The notes: a model not told the origin generated them from the sequence alone. 5,648 bases of DNA from Candidatus Omnitrophota bacterium (GCA_041653595.1 JBAZFB010000037.1:1-5648), one strand, 5' to 3'; counted from the first letter of the stretch, positions 1-5,038 are shown. A program made the numbers and translations.

Positions 1-1063
1 TAAGTTTCTCATTAAGTAATATCGACACCAGCGGCGCCATGCCGTGATATCTCAAACCGCCCGCGTGTATGCCTTCCGGCACAAAATCATGCCCCAGCGT
101 GTACATTTTCAATAACGGCGTCATTTGCGCCGTGTCGCCGAAATCATACCTGTAAGGCCCTTTGGTAAGCGTAGGGCACGCCGCAGGCTCAACCGCTATG
201 AACCTGATATTTTGCCCGTCTATTTTATCTTTTATGAACGGAAATGTGAGGCCCGCGAAATTACTCCCCCCGCCGACACACGCTATCAATATATCGGGTT
301 TCTCGCCCGCCAACTTCAACTGCTCCTTTGCCTCAAGCCCTATAACTGTCTGGTGAAGCATTACATGATTTAACACACTGCCGAGAGAATACTTGGTATC
401 GCTGTGTGTAACCGCGTCTTCCACTGCTTCTGATATCGCCATGCCCAGGCTTCCGGGCGTATGCGGCATCTTTTTTAGAATGCCCCTGCCGGATTTTGTC
501 CTCTTTGAAGGAGAAGCGAATACCTCCGCGCCCCAGGCGTGCATGAGCGATTTCCTGAATGGTTTTTGCTCATAACTGCACCTTACCATATAAACAGTGC
601 ATTTTAAACCGAGTATTTTGCAGGCAAAAGAAAGCGCGCTCCCCCACTGGCCCGCGCCTGTTTCCGTGGCGATCCGCTTCACGCCTTCTTTTTTATTAAA
701 ATAGGCCTGGGCAATCGCTGTATTGGGTTTATGGCTCCCCGCTCCATTGACGCTTTCATCTTTATAATAGATCCTGGCGGGTGTCTTAAGTTCTTTTTCA
801 AGGTTGCGCGCCCTTCTGAGAGGAGTAGGCCTCCAGAGTTTCAGCACACTAATGACCTCTTCGGGTATCTCTATCCACTTATCCAGCGACATCTCCTGTT
901 TTATAAGTTCCATCGGGAAGATAGGCGCTAATTCATCCGGGGACAAAGGCTTGTTCGTACCTGGATTAAGAGGAGGCGGAAGAGGGTTGGGCAGGTCCGC
1001 CTGGATATTATACCACGCCCTTGGAATGCTTTTTTCATCAAGCAATATCTTGAAATTATCCAT
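1..1063 (-). CDS. trpB: TrpB2-type tryptophan synthase beta-like PLP enzyme, C-terminus cut off by window
   Basis: This is a fold-type II PLP enzyme of the TrpB2 (TIGR01415-like) family. The known reaction is beta-replacement of L-serine with indole to give tryptophan; some homologues may act mainly as indole scavengers or serine deaminases. I read 354 codons from the ATG at 1061-1063, and roughly the last 100 residues lie beyond base 1. Visible landmarks are an N-terminal stretch typical of TrpB2 (WYNIQADLPNPLPPPLNPGT), the substrate segment LWRPTPLRRARNLE, the Schiff-base lysine K112 in GAGSHKPNTA, the ETGAGQWGSAL loop, NHVMLHQTVIG, and the PLP-phosphate loop CVGGGSNFAG near residues 263-272. 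A Shine-Dalgarno (AAAGGCGG) lies just upstream, and the start is 13 nt after the OsmC-like gene, so it ends a co-directional operon. No trpA is visible beside it, which fits TrpB2 rather than a classical TrpAB pair. Confidence 0.93.
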   Translation of the reverse strand, partial: MDNFKILLDEKSIPRAWYNIQADLPNPLPPPLNPGTNKPLSPDELAPIFPMELIKQEMSLDKWIEIPEEVISVLKLWRPTPLRRARNLEKELKTPARIYYKDESVNGAGSHKPNTAIAQAYFNKKEGVKRIATETGAGQWGSALSFACKILGLKCTVYMVRCSYEQKPFRKSLMHAWGAEVFASPSKRTKSGRGILKKMPHTPGSLGMAISEAVEDAVTHSDTKYSLGSVLNHVMLHQTVIGLEAKEQLKLAGEKPDILIACVGGGSNFAGLTFPFIKDKIDGQNIRFIAVEPAACPTLTKGPYRYDFGDTAQMTPLLKMYTLGHDFVPEGIHAGGLRYHGMAPLVSILLNEKL

Positions 1064-1076
1064 TTGACCGCCTTTG

Positions 1077-1472
1077 TTATATTAACTCTATGGCTATTTC
1101 AGGCTGGTGTTTTATTGTTTCGTGAATAAGACAAGATTCAGCGACTTTCAGAAGCGCAGGCCTTCTCGCTCCTACCTCGGCATTAGGCAACTCTATCTTC
1201 GCGCTTATGCTTTTGATGCGGCTGGGCTTATCTGCTGATTTTTCCCAACCTAAAGTTATCTTCATGCCTTTAGCGTCTAATCCCGCGCCTTTACAAAAAC
1301 CCAGGACATACACGCCTATGCACGAGCCCAAAGAATCTATGAATATTTCCGGAGGCGTCGGGCCCTGGTCATTCCCTCCGGACTCTTCCGGGAGGTCTAT
1401 AATAACAGTGTGTTTTCTATTGCGGGCCTCGAACTTTTTCCCGTCTATATATTTTACTTCTGTATATTCCAT
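1077..1472 (-). CDS. OsmC/Ohr-family protein (thiol peroxidase-like)
   Basis: A 131-residue protein of the OsmC family, cytosolic dimers whose paired cysteines reduce organic hydroperoxides. The pattern fits. There is an N-terminal beta section ending in GPTPPEIFIDSLGSC, with the first conserved cysteine at C51 at the head of the central helix. The C-terminal AESCLIHETI carries the second, C114. C60 is an extra cysteine. The length is normal for the short OsmC-like branch (about 130-140 aa) rather than a specific Ohr, so the exact substrate (hydroperoxide, or sulfur chemistry as in some YhfA/OsmC-like proteins) is open. The start is supported by AAAGG in the end of the upstream nitroreductase gene; one base separates the two genes, so translational coupling is likely. 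It stands between a nitroreductase and trpB2 in one transcript, which suggests a redox-stress or detoxification role (inference). Confidence 0.92.
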   Translation of the reverse strand: MEYTEVKYIDGKKFEARNRKHTVIIDLPEESGGNDQGPTPPEIFIDSLGSCIGVYVLGFCKGAGLDAKGMKITLGWEKSADKPSRIKSISAKIELPNAEVGARRPALLKVAESCLIHETIKHQPEIAIELI

Positions 1473-1473
1473 T

Positions 1474-2040
1474 TTAACCTTTGAAAGTCCTTAATATTTC
1501 CGGGGGTTTTCTTTCAATGACAGGGATATCTTTATTCTCGAAATACCCCAACGCCACAGGCGCCACTATCGCGTAATTATCCGGAATTGCGAATTTCTTC
1601 CTGAACCATTCGTCTTTATCCAGGACATTCATCATGCCTACCCAGCATGAACCTATGCCCATAGACGAGGCCAGAAGCATCATGTTCTGCGCGGCCATGG
1701 CGCAATCGCTCTGATAAGAAAAAGTGGTTTTGCCTATAATTATTATAACACAGGGGGCATGGTAAAATATGCTGAAATCTTTCACAGCCATGCGCTTTTT
1801 ATATCTCGCGAACTGCGGTTTTTCCTCTATCATTTTCTTTATATAAGGGATGGAACGATCTGAAAGCTCTTTTATGAGGGCCTTATCCTGCACAACAATG
1901 AACCCCCACGGTTGTTCATTCATGCCTGTGGGCGCCCATTTTGCTGCTTCGATAAGCTTCTCTATGATCTCTTTTGATATGGGTTTATCCAGGTATTTTC
2001 TGATACTCCTGCGGGACTTGATAACATCCATTATATCCAT
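1474..2040 (-). CDS. Nitroreductase-family FMN oxidoreductase
   Basis: A 188-residue protein of the nitroreductase superfamily, FMN-dependent dimers that reduce nitro compounds, quinones or similar substrates with NAD(P)H. Seen in order are the FMN-phosphate motif SRRSIRKY (residues 9-16), APTGMNEQPWGFIVV (36-50), the dimer/FMN helix DCAMAAQNMMLLASSMGIGSCWVG (112-135, with the usual small-residue GIGSCW turn), and VALGY (162-166). Length is normal. Two candidate starts exist, M1 and M4. Upstream AAAGGCGAG lies about 13 nt from the first ATG and still further from the second, so M1 is preferred with slight doubt. It lies 46 nt after the 47-aa ORF and is one base from the OsmC-like gene. The true substrate cannot be read from sequence; several family members serve housekeeping flavin or dehalogenation chemistry instead of nitro reduction. 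Confidence 0.93.
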   Translation of the reverse strand: MDIMDVIKSRRSIRKYLDKPISKEIIEKLIEAAKWAPTGMNEQPWGFIVVQDKALIKELSDRSIPYIKKMIEEKPQFARYKKRMAVKDFSIFYHAPCVIIIIGKTTFSYQSDCAMAAQNMMLLASSMGIGSCWVGMMNVLDKDEWFRKKFAIPDNYAIVAPVALGYFENKDIPVIERKPPEILRTFKG

Positions 2041-2086
2041 AATGGATATTTTACTCGCCTTTCTTCCTGCCTGTCAATCCCATTAT

Positions 2087-2230
2087 CTAATATTTATAAA
2101 ACTCCTTCAACCACGCCTTCACTGCTATGGTCATTATATTCTGTTTAGCATGCTTACACTTGCTGATCTTGTCTAATGCTTTGGCGGAATTTATTAAGTC
2201 AAGCCTGGCCTTCTTTAGTTTTTTGTCCAT
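2087..2230 (-). CDS. Small 47-aa basic helical protein, unknown function
   Basis: I do not recognise this ORF. It runs ATG to TAG for 47 residues: lysine-rich N-terminus (MDKKLKKARLDLINSAKALD), a single cysteine in ISKCKHAKQN, and an aromatic C-terminus (KAWLKEFYKY). The whole looks like one or two amphipathic helices with no signal peptide or membrane segment. It is the first ORF after the strong minus-strand promoter at 2239-2266 and precedes the nitroreductase gene by 46 nt, in the same direction. No clear Shine-Dalgarno is present: only GGA directly abuts the ATG, and the predicted transcription start falls 0-3 nt upstream of it. If real it would be translated from a leaderless or near-leaderless mRNA. 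Otherwise this stretch is merely the operon's 5' UTR. Codon use is not odd for the neighbourhood. Confidence 0.45.
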   Translation of the reverse strand: MDKKLKKARLDLINSAKALDKISKCKHAKQNIMTIAVKAWLKEFYKY

Positions 2231-2238
2231 TCCAGAAG

Positions 2239-2266
2239 TTTATACCTTATTACAGTTAGGTGTCAA
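2239..2266 (-). promoter_or_regulatory. Sigma70-type promoter for the smORF-nitroreductase-OsmC-trpB operon
   Basis: Read on the minus strand: a perfect -35 TTGACA (2261-2266), a 16-bp spacer, and -10 TATAAA (2239-2244, five of six consensus bases). The expected start of transcription is near 2232, directly before the small ORF. The -10 overlaps one arm of the 12-bp inverted repeat, which fits repression by a bound regulator. Confidence 0.75.
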
Positions 2267-2297
2267 CATTTATTTAACCGTAGCATAATAAGGTATA
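2241..2297. promoter_or_regulatory. Inverted repeat in the divergent intergenic region, probable operator of the XRE regulator
   Basis: tataccttatta (2241-2252) and taataaggtata (2286-2297) are perfect 12-bp inverted copies 33 bp apart. The left arm covers the -10 of the minus-strand promoter; the right arm runs through the ribosome binding site into the A of the XRE start codon. A third half-site follows: ggtata (2292-2297) and tatacc (2303-2308) form a second dyad over the start codon. This arrangement fits autoregulation by the XRE protein together with control of the redox operon. That the XRE protein binds here is inference. Confidence 0.55.
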
Positions 2298-2512
2298 TGG
2301 ATTATACCATCAGGATAAAATTGGGGAAGAAAATAAGGGAATTAAGGGAAAAATACAGCTATACCCAGGAAGAACTTTCCGAAAAAGCCGATATTGATTA
2401 TAAATACATCCAGAGGATCGAGGGTAAGAAACCGCCTGCCTTGAAGATCGACACCATAGAAAAACTCGCCAAAGCTCTCAAAGTAAAGCCTTATAAATTA
2501 TTGAAGTTCTAA
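2297..2512 (+). CDS. XRE/Cro-type helix-turn-helix transcriptional regulator
   Basis: A 71-residue single-domain HTH protein. Helix 1 is about residues 8-20 (KLGKKIRELREKY). The HTH proper is YTQEELSEKADIDYKYIQRIEGKK (22-45), with the usual Q-x-x-L-[ST] start and a Y-I-Q-R-I-E-x-G recognition helix. Two closing helices follow (IDTIEKLAKALKV, PYKLLKF). It has no extra effector domain, so it resembles small phage- or island-type repressors and controller proteins. AAGG lies only 3 nt before the ATG, a tight spacing, and the start codon sits within an inverted repeat, so expression could be self-limited at both transcription and translation. It is the only plus-strand gene here, diverging from the redox operon. 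Its stop codon lies inside the left arm of the palindromic repeat at 2509-2549. Which genes it controls is unproven. Confidence 0.88.
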   Translation: MDYTIRIKLGKKIRELREKYSYTQEELSEKADIDYKYIQRIEGKKPPALKIDTIEKLAKALKVKPYKLLKF

Positions 2513-2588
2513 TGTTACATTTAAGACATTGTCAGAAATGTAACATTAGGAGCCGGAGGATGGGAAAAACAGCGCGGGGTGAAATAGG
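2509..2588 (+). repeat. Palindromic repeat, copy 1 (short form)
   Basis: A perfect 14-bp inverted repeat, ctaatgttacattt (2509-2522) and its complement (2536-2549), surrounds a 13-nt centre with the core gacattgtc. After it comes a tail (gatgggaaaaac, then gcgcggggtgaaatagg, to 2588) that matches the tails of the copies near 3239-3351 and 4011-4110. The left arm includes the stop codon of the XRE gene. No T-run follows on either strand, so it is not an ordinary intrinsic terminator, though it could shield the mRNA 3' end. Confidence 0.75.
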
Positions 2589-2602
2589 TTACTTTATGTT
2601 TT

Positions 2603-2869
2603 TTAGATACCTTTTATATCATCGTGATTGCCTGCCAGAACAAACTCCACTAAATCTTCCTGCCATCTAAAAAGAATCCTGGCTTTAAGCCCTATCCTGG
2701 TTTCCCAAAAATTACCCTGTAGCCGCTTTAGGCCGATGCCTTTAGTAGCTGTCTTATTGCGAGATAACACATCTATTGTATAAATAGCGGCTTGTTTTAT
2801 TTCTTCTTTCTCTTCGCCATGGAAATTTTTTATGGATCTATCAAAGGAAGGCTTGAACTCAAACCTCAT
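2603..2869 (-). CDS. RelE/ParE-superfamily toxin of a type II toxin-antitoxin pair
   Basis: An 88-residue basic protein with the small RelE/ParE fold pattern. It has an N-terminal beta strand (MRFEFKPSFDRSIKNF), two helices rich in charge, then LKRLQGNFWETRIGLKARILFRW (48-70) and EFVLAGNHDDIKGI (75-88). The arginines R58, R64 and R68 and the H82-D83 pair occupy places where RelE-like mRNA interferases keep functional residues. The ending LAGNHDDIK is typical of the family. Most relatives cleave mRNA on the ribosome; ParE-like members instead poison gyrase, and sequence alone does not settle which applies. Its ATG overlaps the antitoxin stop (ATGA), the standard coupling for antitoxin-first operons. 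It ends at a TAA with no terminator I can see, facing the convergent XRE gene across a palindromic repeat. Confidence 0.87.
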   Translation of the reverse strand: MRFEFKPSFDRSIKNFHGEEKEEIKQAAIYTIDVLSRNKTATKGIGLKRLQGNFWETRIGLKARILFRWQEDLVEFVLAGNHDDIKGI

Positions 2870-3126
2870 AAAGACTCTATATGCTTTTTACCCTCTTTAC
2901 CGGTTTTATATACACCTTTAGAAGAGGCTATTTTTTCAATCTTCTGCCATTCCCTGGCAGTATAGGGCGAGTCAATTGTAACCCGGCAGGGCATTAAGAT
3001 TACTCCTTCTTTACTTAACCCGAAAGCTATCGAAGCCCCTTCTTTAAGATTAAGTATCTTCCTTACCTGATTAGGTATAGTAACCTGGCCTTTTGATGTA
3101 ATCTTTGCTGTGTGTATTATAGTCAT
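2866..3126 (-). CDS. AbrB/SpoVT-type antitoxin
   Basis: An 86-residue protein with an N-terminal swapped-hairpin AbrB/SpoVT (MazE-like) DNA-binding domain. The signature TAKITSKGQVTIPNQVRKILNLKEGASIAF spans residues 6-35, followed by strand GVILMPC (45-51). The C-terminal part (about 52-86, with REWQKIEKIASSKG) is charged and probably wraps the toxin. Such antitoxins neutralise the partner toxin and, as a complex, repress their own promoter. Evidence for the start is strong: AAAGGAGGA lies 6 nt upstream of the ATG. It is first in a two-gene operon behind a near-consensus promoter (3175-3203). A palindrome abuts the -35, and 8-bp tandem repeats lie in the leader; both are candidate operators. 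AbrB antitoxins paired with RelE-like toxins are common in environmental genomes. Confidence 0.92.
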   Translation of the reverse strand: MTIIHTAKITSKGQVTIPNQVRKILNLKEGASIAFGLSKEGVILMPCRVTIDSPYTAREWQKIEKIASSKGVYKTGKEGKKHIESL

Positions 3127-3142
3127 ATAAATCCTCCTTTAT

Positions 3143-3173
3143 CCTTACTTCCTTACATTCTTACTTCTATTAC
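3143..3173 (-). repeat. Short tandem repeats in the toxin-antitoxin leader
   Basis: On the plus strand ttac recurs at 3145, 3153 and 3161 with 8-bp period (units close to ccttactt), then less regularly at 3170 and 3183. On the transcript this reads as GTAAGGA-like units between the transcription start and the Shine-Dalgarno. One helical turn is about 10.5 bp, so the spacing is not ideal for side-by-side protein binding. It may be an operator, a translation standby region, or replication slippage. Confidence 0.45.
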
Positions 3174-3174
3174 A

Positions 3175-3203
3175 ATAATACCTTACCTTTAAGCTTTTGT
3201 CAA
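3175..3203 (-). promoter_or_regulatory. Strong sigma70-type promoter of the toxin-antitoxin operon
   Basis: Minus strand: -35 TTGACA (3198-3203, perfect), a 17-bp spacer, and -10 TATTAT (3175-3180, five of six). Transcription should begin near 3168, leaving a leader of about 40 nt that ends in the strong Shine-Dalgarno. The -35 directly abuts the palindrome 3204-3226. Confidence 0.85.
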
Positions 3204-3226
3204 GGGTATCACAATTTGCGATACCC
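3204..3226. promoter_or_regulatory. Palindrome touching the toxin-antitoxin -35, candidate operator
   Basis: Arms gggtatcaca (3204-3213) and tgcgataccc (3217-3226) are 10 bp with one mismatch and a 3-bp centre. It ends exactly where the -35 begins, a typical site for an activator or repressor. The central 21 bp differ at only two positions from a perfect palindrome inside the ORF6N gene (3672-3692). Confidence 0.6.
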
Positions 3227-3238
3227 CTAGCTTGAAGT

Positions 3239-3351
3239 CGCGAATGGCATAATAAGCCTAAGGCGACAAAAGTGACAGTGTCATAAATGTCGCTTTAGCC
3301 TTGGATGGGAAAAATGGCTGGGGTGAAATAGGGTGTACCAAAATAGGACGG
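3239..3351 (+). repeat. Palindromic repeat, copy 2
   Basis: The first 60 bases match 4011-4070 at 56 positions. The core is gcgaca (3263-3268) and tgtcgc (3288-3293) around a centre with the inner palindrome tgacagtgtca. Here the stem can extend outward (aagcctaaggcgaca against tgtcgctttagcctt, 13 of 15 paired plus one G-U). The tail holds gatgggaaaaat, as in copy 1, and ggtgaaatagggtgtacc ending at ataggacgg, as in copy 3. It fills the spacer between the ORF6N stop and the toxin-antitoxin promoter; no gene is seen in it. Confidence 0.8.
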
Positions 3352-3374
3352 CGATATCTAATACTCTGTCCTAT
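3343..3374 (-). terminator. Possible weak terminator after the ORF6N gene
   Basis: On the minus strand ATAGGAC (3368-3374) pairs with GTCCTAT (3343-3349) across an 18-nt loop, followed by a short T-run (TATTTT in total). The stop codon lies in the stem. The stem is short and the loop long, so this is tentative; it may be only the edge of the repeat. Confidence 0.3.
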
Positions 3375-3892
3375 CCCGACTTAAAACCTATCTGTGGTTT
3401 GGGTTTAATTGGCGGAGGGGCCATAAGCTTACGAATCGCCTCGAATATCGCCTGGATATTTTCATCATGCTTCCCTATTTTGTGCTCAAGTACAGCCAAT
3501 TTATAAGCAAGGTCTTTATTTATGGACATAATCTGTCTTAATTTTACAAATGTCCGCATTATAGCTATATTTGCTTGAACTGCCCGTTCACTATTCAATA
3601 CACTGGAAAGCATTGCAACTCCTTCTTGTGTAAAAACAAACGGCAAATGTCCTCCGAGGTACTTTTTATGTGGTATCACATTTTGTGATACCAGCCATTT
3701 TGCTTCAGAATCATCAAGCACAAATGCAAAATCTTCAGGAAATCTACCGATGTTTCTTTTGACTGCCTGATTTAATGCCCTTGTTTCTATCCCATAAAGT
3801 TCTGCGAGATGCATACCAAGCATCACTTTTTCTCCACGGATCATAAATATCTTTCTTTCAACCACTTCTACTGGAATAAGTTTATCTTCCAT
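3371..3892 (-). CDS. ORF6N-domain protein (KilA-N superfamily DNA-binding)
   Basis: I start this 173-residue protein at the ATG at 3890-3892, because AGGGAGGTG lies 5-6 nt upstream. An in-frame ATG at 3946 would add 18 unlike residues without a good ribosome site. The ORF6N domain is residues about 7-100: VVERKIFMIRGEKVMLGMHLAELYGIETRALNQAVKRN, then RFPEDFAFVL, and the hallmark LPFVFTQEGVAMLSSVLNSERAVQ. Relatives usually have FTEQG, here FTQEG. Residues 118-156 (MSINKDLAYKLAVLEHKIGKHDENIQAIFEAIRKLM) look like a coiled coil, followed by a proline-rich tail (PPPIKPKPQ). The family is known from phages and from many candidate-phylum genomes, often in multiple copies; its biological role is largely unknown, with DNA binding expected. 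It is monocistronic here and flanked on both sides by palindromic repeats. Its coding sequence holds a palindrome also found at the toxin-antitoxin promoter. Confidence 0.92.
   Translation of the reverse strand: MEDKLIPVEVVERKIFMIRGEKVMLGMHLAELYGIETRALNQAVKRNIGRFPEDFAFVLDDSEAKWLVSQNVIPHKKYLGGHLPFVFTQEGVAMLSSVLNSERAVQANIAIMRTFVKLRQIMSINKDLAYKLAVLEHKIGKHDENIQAIFEAIRKLMAPPPIKPKPQIGFKSG
3671..3693. repeat. Perfect palindrome inside the ORF6N coding sequence
   Basis: Arms tggtatcaca (3671-3680) and tgtgatacca (3684-3693) are fully complementary over 10 bp with a 3-bp centre. In the protein this encodes WLVSQNVIP, just before the conserved LPFVFTQEG block. It has the same geometry and nearly the same bases as 3204-3226. 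Confidence 0.85.
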
Positions 3893-3967
3893 GTATACAC
3901 CTCCCTTTACTATATAAGACACATTTGGAGGGTGGTTTTCTTTCAATTATTTTTAGAATTTTAATGG

Positions 3968-4004
3968 TAAGTTTACATTGTGACATTGTCGGAATGTAAA
4001 CTTA
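3968..4004. repeat. Palindrome of the gacaNtgtc family, upstream unit of copy 3
   Basis: taagtttacatt (3968-3979) and its exact complement (3993-4004) flank a 13-nt centre with gacattgtc. Spacer length and core equal those in copy 1, but the arm bases differ while keeping full pairing. It lies upstream of the ORF6N gene and seven bases before repeat copy 3. Confidence 0.75.
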
Positions 4005-4010
4005 GGAAAC

Positions 4011-4110
4011 CGCGAATGACCTAATAAGCCGAAGGCGACAAAAGTGACAGTGTCATAAATGTCGCATTAGAATGGCGCGGGATGAAATAGGGTGTACCGA
4101 AATAGGACGG
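4011..4110 (+). repeat. Palindromic repeat, copy 3
   Basis: It starts cgcgaatgac and ends ataggacgg. Its first 60 bases match copy 2 at 56 positions. gcgaca (4035-4040) pairs with tgtcgc (4060-4065) around the inner palindrome tgacagtgtca. The tail (atggcgcgggatgaaatagggtgtacc) lacks the 13-15 nt gatgggaaaa insert seen in the other two copies. The orientation is the same as the other copies. Confidence 0.8.
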
Positions 4111-4172
4111 TAATTATTTACCACTAACTAGGTTAGAAATTATTAGTGTCCAAATAGTAGCTATTTGCCTTG
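4111..4172. other. Short spacer after the TIR-like gene
   Basis: AT-rich and without a gene. It has small dyads: ctaac/gttag (4124-4136), cactaa/ttagtg (4122-4148) and caaatag/ctatttg (4151-4167, 3-nt loop). The last could be an mRNA 3' hairpin for the TIR-like gene, but no T-run follows, so I do not call a terminator. Confidence 0.3.
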
Positions 4173-4994
4173 CTATAATTTTACCCTATATCCAGCTGCC
4201 TTTAACTCTCGCATAATCTTAAGCTCGACTTCTTCGACAGTATTCTCGAATCGTATATACACAAGTCCTTCTAAATCTGAAGGAAGCTTAACATCTCCTG
4301 TATAAAGACAACATGCCCTGTTTCGTCCTAATTTCCCAATAAATAATCCGAATTCAAATACAACATTCTGCCTGGCTCTCCCCTCTTCTTGCACAATTTC
4401 ATTAACAGAAGGACCTGACCCAATTACAGTATCATCCGGTGTAAGTAAGATAAACGCAAAACCCACATTAGAGTGCTTTTCAAGTTTTTCAATAAGCGTC
4501 ATTCCTTGATTCGCTTGTTCATGAAGAATAATAGGTTCAAATCCTAAATTGTGTAGTATTAGTGCAAGCTCTTTTTTTGCCTGTTCATTATGACCATGCA
4601 CTATAAAAATTTGGTTAGAAAACTTCGTTTCATTAAGACCTTCTCCTTTTTTACTTATTTTATAGCCTGGAGGACCTTTTATTAAGTCATCGGTTATATC
4701 TCTGCCCCTAGCCGCCACTTCCCACTCATCAGAAGGCCCCCCTATCACTGCTACACTGCTTTGACGCCTTTCTTCTTCAATTATGGGCAATATTTGACTC
4801 GAATTCTTTTCGCTTTCTGATACTCTTATTCTTTCTATGTCGTTAGACATAATAGTCTTTCCATTAATAGTAATAGGAGCTCCCTTCTCATAAGGAATTA
4901 TAAATTGTGACAATAATACTTTTTTTGAAAGATCAACTTTAACCTCGTCATCCCTTCTGTTAGATTTTTGAGTAATTCTAATATGATAATACAT
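4173..4994 (-). CDS. TIR-like domain protein (PF10137 / CAP12-type), putative NADase defence effector
   Basis: A 273-residue, two-part protein. The C-terminal part (about 127-273) is the TIR-like domain found in CAP12/Pycsar TIR effectors. It has IFIVHGHNEQAKKE (129-142), PIILHEQANQGMTLIEK (154-170), FAFILLTPDD (179-188), RARQNVVFEFGLFIGKLGR (206-224) and LEGLVYIRF. E214 in VFEFG matches the position of the catalytic glutamate in NAD-cleaving relatives (known for TIR-STING; transferred here by motif). The N-terminal part (1-125) begins MYYHIRITQKSNRRDDEVKVDL and includes DIERIRV and SDEWEVAARGRDITD. I have seen this companion region with such TIR domains but cannot name a function; it may sense the trigger. 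There is no signal peptide or membrane segment. Start supported by TAAGGAG 8 nt upstream. It has its own promoter and looks more AT-rich than the metabolic genes. No cyclase or STING partner is visible. Confidence 0.88.
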   Translation of the reverse strand: MYYHIRITQKSNRRDDEVKVDLSKKVLLSQFIIPYEKGAPITINGKTIMSNDIERIRVSESEKNSSQILPIIEEERRQSSVAVIGGPSDEWEVAARGRDITDDLIKGPPGYKISKKGEGLNETKFSNQIFIVHGHNEQAKKELALILHNLGFEPIILHEQANQGMTLIEKLEKHSNVGFAFILLTPDDTVIGSGPSVNEIVQEEGRARQNVVFEFGLFIGKLGRNRACCLYTGDVKLPSDLEGLVYIRFENTVEEVELKIMRELKAAGYRVKL

Positions 4995-5038
4995 TATTTT
5001 ATCTCCTTAGACCTTTCATTCGGGATTTAACCCTCAAT

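Noticed and set aside
731..1067. Plus-strand ORFs across the trpB region
   Set aside because: Antisense shadows of a continuous TrpB2 frame with intact catalytic motifs.
1850..2176. Plus-strand 108-aa ORF over the nitroreductase start
   Set aside because: Antisense shadow of a well-supported gene; no ribosome site and no family features.
3893..3935. Anti-Shine-Dalgarno hairpin upstream of the ORF6N gene (CCCTCC against GGGAGG)
   Set aside because: Pairing has mismatches, and if the TATATA near 3910-3917 is the -10, the CCCTCC strand would not be transcribed.
3893..3946. Longer ORF6N start at 3946
   Set aside because: The extra 18 residues do not belong to the domain, while an excellent Shine-Dalgarno serves the ATG at 3890-3892.
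2509..4110. CRISPR array
   Set aside because: The repeats are palindromes spaced hundreds of bases apart with genes between them; there are no regular short spacers and no cas gene.
4173..4994. Complete CBASS or Pycsar operon
   Set aside because: Only the TIR-like protein is present; no CD-NTase or uridylate/cytidylate cyclase gene is in the window.
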